Shown here piece by piece: positions 11,558-20,166 of a DNA stretch of 64,000 nucleotides. The translations under genes were made by a program, and so were the position numbers. Source of the DNA: Stropharia rugosoannulata (Eukaryota > Basidiomycota > Agaricomycetes > Agaricales > Strophariaceae); assembly GCA_028532985.1 (NCBI GenBank), contig JANCIK010000011.1, forward strand, positions 2,046,001-2,110,000. The letters are read 5' to 3'. The notes under the pieces were generated by a model. That model was not told where the DNA came from. It saw only the letters and a program-made list of their open reading frames with translations, and made no database searches. Positions within the stretch are counted from its first letter, which is position 1. Each line of letters starts with the position of its first letter.

Positions 11558-11764
11558 AAGTGCACGGACCTGTGAACGACGACGACCAAGTCCGACTTAA
11601 ATTTTCGAAAAAAAGTCGTATATACATTTGTACTGGAAATTGAAATTGGAGACGAAAATGTATACTCAATTTTGTGACTTTTTTTTGACATTGTGGCCGT
11701 TTTTTGACGAAGTACCCACCTCAGGATGGCGGGGGAAAATCTCGCACGCCAAAAGGGCGACGAG
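11558..11764. repeat. Right terminal inverted repeat, 207 bp
   Basis: Mate of 4908-5114 (206/207 identical as reverse complement). The inner end is at AAG 11558-11560 and the outer end at GACGAG 11759-11764. A short further match, CGCCCAG (11767-11773), lies outside. Confidence 0.92.
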
Positions 11765-11767
11765 ACC

Positions 11768-11852
11768 GCCCAGTCCGCTCGCAAGCTCGCTCGTGTCATG
11801 TCATGCTTTTCTTGTCACACGTTTGTGACTAGAGCTTGCGAGCGTGACTGGC
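11768..11852. repeat. Imperfect hairpin abutting the right TIR
   Basis: GCTCGCAAGCTC (about 11776-11788) pairs with GAGCTTGCGAGC (about 11832-11843). Pairing extends outward to GCCCAGTC against GACTGGC. Size and position mirror the hairpin left of the element, but the arm sequence differs. Confidence 0.6.
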
Positions 11853-12440
11853 TAGCGAGTCTATACAAGTCCCCAAGTGAGCGGCTGAAGAGCTTGAATG
11901 ATTTTGCGGGTATTGTCACGTCAATTTCTCGGCTCAAATTCCCGTATCGTGAAATTGACCTCAATCAAGCATATGACTGGAACGTGATGGAAGACCTCAA
12001 GGCAAGGTTATGTACGAGTTAAATATCAAACCATATTCGAAGCTTACTTTTCTGATCATCATGACTTGGATTTTGAACACACGCCGTCGGACATTATCGC
12101 TGATGTTGGGGTTATTCTGTTGAATGCAGTATCCATTCCCCTTCGGTAGTAGTTCTTCCAAGGTCTCCACCATTTCCACTAAAGGGGCGAATGTACCATC
12201 CATGCTATAAAGGCTCTCCACCGGCGTCTTCTTCAATCACAGCATTGAGCACGCGTCGGAGGTCCGCTATCGAATTGTGCGCGAACGCTAGGCAACGAGA
12301 CGAAGCTACACGATATGTCCGCATGCCGTCGTGTACGCTTGCGTGAATATACTCATCGACGTGCACCAGAGCGTCGCCCGCCTTGTCGACAATGTTGAGA
12401 GGAACTTTTGGCAACGTCCGTCGTCGGCGCCGGCGTTTGT
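11853..12440. other. Possible gene relics right of the transposon
   Basis: A plus frame ends at 12022 (for example SPSERLKSLNDFAGIV and FPYREIDLNQAYDW). Two overlapping minus frames, 12414-12205 and 12236-11997, contain protein-like runs (IADLRRVLNAVIEEDAG; FAPLVEMVETLEELLPKG). None can be joined into a recognisable family. They may be remains of the locus the transposon entered. Confidence 0.3.
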
Positions 12441-13604
12441 AGGTATATCACGTGATGAGGCGGCTATGGTGGTCTGGGGAATTTAACCCAGGCGCGAGCG
12501 TATCATTGGCAGTGTTGTGTAACTATAGATTAATACTATGAAGGGTGCTCTAATCGCCTCAGACGACTACAAATGATGATTTTGTCTGATAATCTACTGG
12601 GTGATAGACATTGTCATCTCTCGTAGGACCCGAGACAGGTTTTGTGGCTATTGATCATATTGAATACACGGATTAATCATATCATGGAGCATTAAATTGG
12701 CCGGGAAGAGGACCCATGAGTATTCAAGCTTCAGACTATATACATACATCATCTATTTTCGCAAAGCCTGGTTCCTCTACCGGAGCGTTTCCGTGCTGAA
12801 TAAATAGAGAACATCAGCTCAGTGGAAAGCCGCCGTGCGGCAAACACTGAGAGGAGAGGAGAAGGCCCACGAATCACACAAACGGAAACAGAACGCGTGT
12901 GTATTCGGGACTTCGTAAGCTACGACAAGAGAGCGACGACGACAGGATGGATGTGAGAGCCAAGAAAAGGTCTGAAGGACGAAGCGAGAAGAGACGCGTC
13001 TTATAGGACGCGTCAGGTGACAAACCCCAAGAGATCGATGTAAGGACAACGTCCTTACACTCAGTAGTATTTATGGCTCTGGCGGATTCTTTTGAATCCG
13101 AATCTGACCCAGTCGCGACTAGGGAGATGTTCCGGCTGTCAAAATGGTGGCCAACGGTGGAAATGCAATAGTGCCGCAGATGAAAGATGTTTTGTAGGAC
13201 ATCCTGCGTTTATCAGACAACAGATATATCTTCAAGAAAGAACCTGAATATTGAATTCTCAATGAATTCCTACTACCCAATTATCACGGAGCGGGTTGCC
13301 TGCGGTAGCACTGAGCACAAGGCTACAGGAATATCTAGCAATGCATAACATCTTGATCTCGTACAGACCATAAGATATTAAAAGCCAGGCACCGCATTCC
13401 CTTTTCTCAAATAGATATCAAATGTAAAGATGGAATAAATGGGAAATTTGACTTGATCATGTTTCAGTCTTTGGGTCATATTTAGCTAATCTGGGCTCCA
13501 GACATGCTTCTTTCAAGTGGGCTATAAAATACTGTATGGAATAGCTATTATGGCCCAAAACTAACCAGTGAAGTTGTGGTGTTTCCTCTTCTCTAGCCTC
13601 TGAA
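12441..13604. other. Gene-free stretch
   Basis: Only short chance frames are seen. The last 100-200 bases presumably contain the promoter of the O-methyltransferase. Confidence 0.5.
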
Positions 13605-15505
13605 ATGCCACCTGCCCATGGTCGTCTGTCTAGTCTCATCTCACTCATCACAAATGCAACAAAGACGGTCGAATCACATTTCCTAAAGACGTCAAAGCCT
13701 TATGTCCCCTCCTTGGACGATACGGAGCCACATCCTCTGGATCAATCATCTGGTAGTCTTGATCTGAGACTTGCAATACAGACTATTGAAGGGGCCTGTG
13801 CACAACTTGTTGCCACTGTGGCCAGACCCTCACGTACGATGGCTTCTGTTGGTATTTACAACCGGTCTACTATGTATATGCACTTACCGATAGTTGTACA
13901 TTATTCATTTGTCCACAGAAAGCTTGGGGGGTACGTCTAAGATATGTAGTCATACATATGTGTGAACATGGTTTATATTTCCCTTTTCAACTAGGTATCT
14001 GAGATGGCATGCCTCGACATTGTTGCGAGACACAATATTGCCGGTTTATTGGCAGAGGCACCAGACAAAAAAGGCCTACATATCTCAGAAATAGCAAAGC
14101 AGACAGGCACAGACACAAATAAGATCGGGCGGATAATGAGAGCTCTGGTAACTAGGCATATCTTTCGTGAAGGTGTTTATTAAAGATATATCTTGGGAAC
14201 TTAATAATCTGATCTTTTATTTTAGTTTCTGAAGAGGTCTACATAAATAATAGGCTCAGCATGCAATTTGTCAATGTAAAAGGATTATCTGAGCTAACAC
14301 AGCTCGTGTAAGCACTTGATCTGGCCAAGTTGTTGAAGAAATCTTATGAACTGACAACTTATTTGATAGAACACAAGATATAATTAGCACAGTTCCCCAT
14401 CTTAATGGAGCCCTTGTTGACAAGGAATGGAGGCACTCATTTTCCCCTAGCCACACTGCTTTTAATAAAGCAACTGGGTATCCCGGAACCTTGTTTGACT
14501 ACTATGACGGAAAGGCATGTTACCGCTTTATTTTTTCTGTCTATGCCTTCCTTTTTACCATTGAACATTAACTTATCATATGTCAGGACACACAAGTAGG
14601 ACCAGTGCTTGGTAAACGATTTGCTACTGCAATGGTAGCATTATCAACTGTATGTGAGGTGGAAGCTGTTGTGACAGGTGCTTGCAGAGTTCATTATATG
14701 CGACAGCTTGAGTTTGAAATCCTATGGCATTTCTTTAGAGTTTCCATGGAAGGACCTCGCCGAAGGTAGTACAGTTGTTGACATAGGTAGTGGTGTTGGT
14801 GCCATATCAATTCAACTGGCCAAACATCATCCAGGTCTACAACTAGTTCTACAGGACCAGCTGGATACATTGATCGAAGCAAGGGATATAGTTTGGCCCA
14901 AAGAATGTCCAGAAGCAATTAATGAAAACCGAGTGAATTTCCACCCTATTAATTTCTTTGAAGAGTCTCCAATCCCTGGAGCTGATATATATTTTGTACG
15001 TTCGTTCATGAAGCTCAAGATATTTATTTACCCATTTCCTTGACAGTTGAAGCATATCTTGTATTAATCTTTTATTTTCTGCTAGTTCCAAATTATTTAT
15101 GTATTTCTAGACATGACTGGGAAGACAATCTGGCTTTCAAGATTTTGACAAATGTGCGCAATGCAATGGCCCCACATAGTCGTGTGTTAATCTGTAAGTC
15201 CATCATTATCTTCCTTAATGTCCCTGTTAAAAAGAAACATACTAGATGAACATGTCATACGGGACACAATTGCTTTACCCAATCAAGAACCACCCTTTCA
15301 CAAAAAGGCGCCTTTACTGTTGCTTTCAAATTATGGCATGGGTTGTTCAATGCCGAACGACATGGACATTGTTACATTGTTACTTCTCAATGGCATGGGG
15401 CGTCGGGTCCAGGAATACATTAAACTTGCCAACATGACTGGCCTCAAATTTGTTAAATTTTGGGATTTCGGGGAGACTGGAATTGTCGAGTTAATGTTGA
15501 GTTAG
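13605..15505 (+). CDS. SAM-dependent O-methyltransferase (family 2, plant/fungal type)
   Basis: Transfers a methyl group from S-adenosylmethionine to a hydroxyl of a small molecule, probably in secondary metabolism. Many exons. The N-terminal region starts MPPAHGRLSSLIS. A winged-helix dimerisation domain follows (LHISEIAKQTGTDTNKIGRI, then RALVTRHIFREV). The linker contains HTAFNKATGYPGTLFDYYDGK. The SAM-binding core is STVVDIGSGVGAISIQLAK with LVLQDQ; DWEDN carries the usual DWxD metal/substrate-side motif; the C-terminus is GLKFVKFWDFGETGIVELM. The catalytic-base histidine normally just before the Asp is visible as RHDWED. One intron (14515-14586) appears to use a GC donor. All exons read through without forced breaks, so the gene looks intact. 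Substrate cannot be told. Confidence 0.82.
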
Positions 15506-15925
15506 TGCTTTAAAAATTAAGATATCCGACAAAACTTGTAAATTGATGTGACCCTTTGGGGGAATATCTTGTGATTTATTGTTTATGCTAAGAGATAAAC
15601 TAAATGTCGGAAGCTGAAGTTGAAGCTCGAAGCTTGAAGTTTAAAACAGGCACTGTGCATATAATACTAGTAGGGTTCAAGATTGAAGAGCGTCTTTGAG
15701 ACCCACGCTCCTGTGCCAAATTGGTGAGGGCCTCGCCACTTCACCAGCGGCAGCCACCTTCTCCTTTTATCTTCTTCGGCGTGTGGCGGTGAAGTAGTAA
15801 CAACCAGGCAAATGGTCATCGCGCTCTAATCCTCCCTATCGGCAGCCGCTGCGGGTCGTCTGCCACGCTTCGGCACGCCTGCTGCATTTTCCCTTTGCTT
15901 TGCGCTCCGCCCTCTAATTTCCGAC
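15506..15925. other. Gene-free stretch
   Basis: No coding signal. It contains GC-rich low-order repeats (GCCGACGCT-like motifs) running into the direct repeat that starts at 15926. Confidence 0.45.
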
Positions 15926-16046
15926 GCTCTTTTTCGATTGCCGACGCTCACAGTAATTCACCGGCCATTGAGACAGTCAAATCTTTTTGGCTTCGGATAA
16001 TTGTTAGAGACGCATAAAATAAATTTTGAGTAGACCAAAATGTTAG
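15926..16046. repeat. Direct repeat copy 1 (121 bp)
   Basis: About 94% identical (7 substitutions, no gaps by eye) to 19505-19625 in the same orientation. Both begin GCTCTTTTTCGATTGCCGAC and run past TAGACCAA. The pair brackets the FunK1-like kinase gene. Confidence 0.85.
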
Positions 16047-16384
16047 TTAATATACTATATATCTAATATACACACCAGTGCCCTTTGCTGACAACGTTCA
16101 ATCTGGGCCACCATCCATCGCCAACCCGTCTATTAAGCCCATCTGTTGAATGTTCTCCAGGTCAGTGAGGCTTGAGAACTCCAGATGAATGCCACAAAGC
16201 ATACATAACAGGATTGTACGGTATGGTCGATAGGTGGAGTAGTGTGCCAATTCCGAGTTAGCAGGGCGCGGAGTGGGTATAGCCGGTCAACAGCTAGAGA
16301 CTTGAGAATCACACAGAAAGAAGCTAAACGCGCGTGTATTCGAGGGCAATCTACAAACTATGCATCAAGGATGAATCACAACAT

Positions 16385-19210
16385 TCATGAAGAATCGGAA
16401 AATCGAAATGGTCTTGCAAAATCCAAGTTTTGCTCGAGGTCTAGTTCAACTATCAAGTCGGTTAGGTAGCACGGGACTTCTTCCTCCTTTGAAATCAGCT
16501 TCAAAAACTTGACGAATGCACCCCATTGAATAATAACATCTTCATCGACAGGTGGGGCACTTCCCGTCACCAATATCTGACGCCCCAGGTCAGTAGTTGC
16601 GGCGATCCTTCCCATAAAGCGTCGAACTAGAAACCATATGCCTTGATAGTAAGGCTTACAGTTGGCGCCGTGCATAGTGAAAAGGAAGTCATGTTTTCTT
16701 CGCCTACAATCAACGTAGTCAGATGTCATCCAGCCTCCAGTTAATGTCTTCTTCTCCATTGTTGAATCGTAGGGAGACAAATGGGAGAATCCAAATAAAA
16801 GCCTCCAGTTCATGTCGATATTGTCGCTCAATTTCGCCTCGCCAATATTTCTCAGTTAGTAGGTCCAATGCCATGAACGGAATTGTCCCTGTTCGGTCTG
16901 TGCCTAGCACTCGTTCGCCTTGCCGGAGCACTGAAAGGTCATAATCCCCAAGAACCCCACATTTGCCCTCCCCATCGAACATGACATTCCACAGGCTTGG
17001 GTCCCCGTGTTCCACACCGATTTTCCACAGGTAGGTATGGACTAGTGAGCCATGTCATTATCCCTGACAGTAAAGGTGCAGTATAGGTACTGACATCGAA
17101 CAACTTCAAGCCAAGCCTTGATGAACGCTTGGCTGTCCACACTTGTCAGCGGCTTGAGCTTGTGCGACACCATCGTACGCGCAGTTCGAGCTCCGCTTGT
17201 GGCAACATTCATTATGCTACGTATGCGCTGTGTTCCGTATCGCGACATGTCCCCGAAAGCAACTACTTTCGGTAGATGCTTTTCAAGTCGCCTTGATCGT
17301 TCGTCAGATTCAATGTGCCTGCGCAGCTGGTCGATTAATTTGCCTTCGTTGTGTCGAGCCACTTCGGGAAATGATATTTTAAATACGAGGTCATTAGTTC
17401 CACTACTACCTTTGGCGCCAAGTACCGCAGTGGCACGCCCCGCGAGACAGTGCGGTTTGTTGGAGACCCAGTCATTGAGCTGAATTTCTATTTCCTGCAG
17501 CTGAGCATTATCGGATCGTGAAAGGGGGTCAAGGGAATCCATCTTGAACGTGCATTCCGACCTGGTCGCTTTCCTTGCTGCTCGGTCCCTACTTGCTGAT
17601 AGACGTGCTGTAGAGAGATCTGGCTTTGGATTGTGGACTAATAATGCATCAGGATTGAGTTCGGGTATGACACCCCAGTCCGCTAGTCCAAATCGCTGAA
17701 AAGTAAGAAGCAGTACCAAGAAACGAGGCAGGTCTTGTATAAAATCAATCCCGTCCGACTGAATAGCACCCTGCCTATCGTAATACCATAACCACAGTTT
17801 GCAGTCTGTCTGGATATCAGTCTTTGATTGCGCGCGAAACACAATGACACACTCACTATGAATGAGGAACGTAATAGCACGGTGTGTGCCCATGGCACAT
17901 GAGAGCATCTCCATGCCGTATTGAGCGACCTGGGAAGTGGCTTTGGTACTGCGCTTGCTGCCTTCAGCAATCGATTGCGAGCCGGTTGTTGATATTGTGG
18001 TAATTGAAGGTGACGCATCTATGTTCGAGGCATTTGTCTCTGAAGCTGGCGTTTTTTGCGCAATTCTCCCCGAGGACGCTGCGTTCCGGGTTATGGTCTT
18101 CTGCCGCTTTGACGATGAACTGTACCCTCTGTCGCTTTGAGGTCTTTTGTTATGATAAATCTTGAGCGTCACCCCATCTTCATCGACCTCATATTGTGCG
18201 TTTAAGTCTTTATCGAATTTGTCAAACCTTGTCTGCCGATTGATGTCGTACTCAGACGGTATTGTTACACTAAACTTGTCGAATTTGAACTCGGCGCAAC
18301 AGACAACCTGTCTCATCTGGAAACCAATAAGAGGCGGTTTATGGTATTCTGGGGATGCAGAAGACTGGTCGCCCTCAACGGTGAACGCTACATCACTTGC
18401 TGCAGTAATTGATGTTATTACTACGTCGGGTTTGCTTTTGACGGTGGTAATGATGGGCTTTGTGTCGCTCACATGAAAGACCCACTGGGAAGAATCGACG
18501 GGCTTCAAGTCTTTCAGTTCGATATTGCCCAGGAGAGTCAACGCACGATTGCATAATCGCACGAATGGGCCATACATATCCAGCTCGGACTTTGACTTGG
18601 AACTGGATCCCGCGTGTTAGTTATCAATCAGCCACAGTAATGACCCACCTACTAGTCATGTATATATTCCTGGAGCTCACCTCCATTGCAGATACCAAGC
18701 ACCTTCTGTAAACAATTGTTGAAGATCGTGTCGAGACGCTCTTGACGCTCCTTCTTGAGCCGTTTGCATTGCTCCAACAACCAGTTTGGGTCTTGGACCG
18801 ACATAATACGATGAGCGGAAACCCGTTGCGTACATGTGTAGAAGACTCACCGTTATCTGCAGGCTGTGAAGCCACACTTCTCTTTTTATCATCAAGGAGC
18901 GCCCACTCGGAATCGTCAATGCGTCTTTCAAGTTTCTCGATTTCAACCTGGTGCAATGTCAGCTTATCCTTCAGAGGAGAATCCAATATCTGAAACAGGT
19001 TGAATTTGAGGGCATCATCGAAATCGGTGAATAGTGTAGCGCCGAGATCAATCATCAAGTCTTTCCTTAAGGCTGGTGACCTGTTGTCAATGAAAGAAGG
19101 CGAATTTGTTAGAACCAAACGATGACAGTAGCTAAAACCTCTCACAAACACGGGCCAGCTCAACTCTGAGAGCTCGCCGAGGTACCAGATTTACTGGGGG
19201 TAACAAACAT
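16385..19210 (-). pseudogene. FunK1-type fungal protein kinase, probably frameshifted near the C-terminus
   Basis: FunK1 kinases are a family expanded in multicellular basidiomycetes. The start is uncertain; the ATG at 19210 or a later one is possible. The N-terminal region (ALRKDLMIDLGATLF) leads to a large exon, 18577 to about 17100, with the family's MYGPFVRLCNRALTLL, VCCAEFKFDKFSV and LPRFLVLLLTFQRFGLADWG. A 5'-GTCAGT intron then joins to YLWKIGVEHGDPSLWNVM, the catalytic loop with HGD in place of HRD. LGDYDLSVL follows in place of DFG, then GTIPFMALDLL. Near 16745-16775 the frame shifts from FNNGEEDINW to GGWMTSDYVDCRRRKHDF without a usable intron. The C-terminal lobe is intact in the other frame, ending at 16385. 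It could be a sequencing error. The gene sits between two direct repeats. Confidence 0.8.
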
Positions 19211-19504
19211 CTTTGTATTGTGTTGGAAAGCACCAAGTCGGTCACGCTAAACGATCCTAGCTCTCCCCCAGTGTCTCAGATTCAACTTCGCACGCCTCCG
19301 GCCCTCTGAGGGCTGTCATTTCTCTCAGTCATCCGTACCCAGCAGGTAGACAACGACCATTTTTTAAACTTTGTCCGGACTTCGAGTGCAGCCTTCTGAA
19401 GCACTAAAACTGTAATAGATATGAATAAATTTCCTCTGATAGTGCACTATCTCAACTAAGGCCAGCAGCCAGTTGCCCAGACCACATGGGAGGACGGTTC
19501 GATT

Positions 19505-19625
19505 GCTCTTTTTCGATTGCCGACGCTTACAGTAATTCACCGGCCATTGAGACAGCCAAATTTTTTTGGCTTCGGATAATTGTTAGAGACGCATAAAATA
19601 AAATTTGGGTAGACCAATATGTTGG
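19505..19625. repeat. Direct repeat copy 2 (121 bp)
   Basis: Mate of 15926-16046 in the same orientation. It has no TG...CA ends and no tRNA-primer-like sequence nearby, so it is not an obvious LTR. Confidence 0.85.
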
Positions 19626-20166
19626 TATACAGTTACTTTTGTAACCTATGACATTATTTGGTGAATATAATTGAGGTGTATTGTTCATCGTATGCTATCA
19701 GTGAAAAGGGGGCTTATCAAGGCAACACGCCCCAATGAGACAAAGTCACTCCTGCCTAAGTTGGAAGGATTTTGATGTTCCCAGCACTGAATGCCAAAGC
19801 TTACTCAGACGACTCTTTGTGAGTCTCTTGCCTCTTCTACTCTCCTCTTTGGTGTTTTCCTCCCAGAGGATTTCTAGTGTCATTTTAATAGCAGTTAACT
19901 GCTTCGTTTCGGTTGATTCTCTTGCCTTTGCTACATATTTTGTAGCATTGCACGGACAAGAATCAAGACCCAGCGAAGTTGCAAGTTGCAACACGGCGCA
20001 ACACGCGTCTGTGTGCCGCACTACAGGCAGTAGATGCTATCATATCCATCATATAGAAATATTGACAAATCAAGTCAAGATGGCTAGATTTGAAAGACAA
20101 TCTGTCACGAATCGTGATTCGTGCTCTTTCATGTCCGCATAGGTCCGCATTCCTGAAGAACCAGGC
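19626..20166. other. Upstream region of the HET gene
   Basis: Holds a 135-codon frame (19735-20142) with a serine/leucine-rich, non-domain-like translation that I do not regard as a gene. The promoter of the HET gene should lie here. Confidence 0.4.

Larger units (their letters stand above)
4908..11764. mobile_element. RecQ helicase + DUF6589 TIR element (about 6.86 kb)
   Basis: The element is bounded by 207-bp terminal inverted repeats and contains two divergently transcribed genes: a RecQ-type helicase (minus) and a DUF6589-family protein (plus). The start codons are 137 bp apart, so they probably share a promoter. A 633-bp Tc1/mariner relic has inserted in the DUF6589 gene. The helicase has an in-frame stop and the DUF6589 gene a frameshift, so this copy is probably non-autonomous. 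No clear target-site duplication is visible at 4908/11764 or at the extended tips (CTGGGCG...CGCCCAG). The gene pair, long near-perfect TIRs and lack of reverse transcriptase or Rep domain argue for a DNA transposon. I know of no named superfamily with this exact content. Confidence 0.8.

Noticed and set aside
4900..11773. Target-site duplication of the RecQ/DUF6589 element
   Set aside because: I compared the bases outside 4908/11764, outside the extended CTGGGCG/CGCCCAG tips and outside the hairpins; no direct duplication is convincing.
15926..19625. LTR retrotransposon with the 121-bp repeats as LTRs
   Set aside because: No gag, reverse transcriptase or integrase between them, no TG...CA ends and no primer-binding site.
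19735..20142. 135-codon gene upstream of the HET gene
   Set aside because: Composition is low-complexity Ser/Leu, no partner exons or motif; more likely upstream non-coding sequence.
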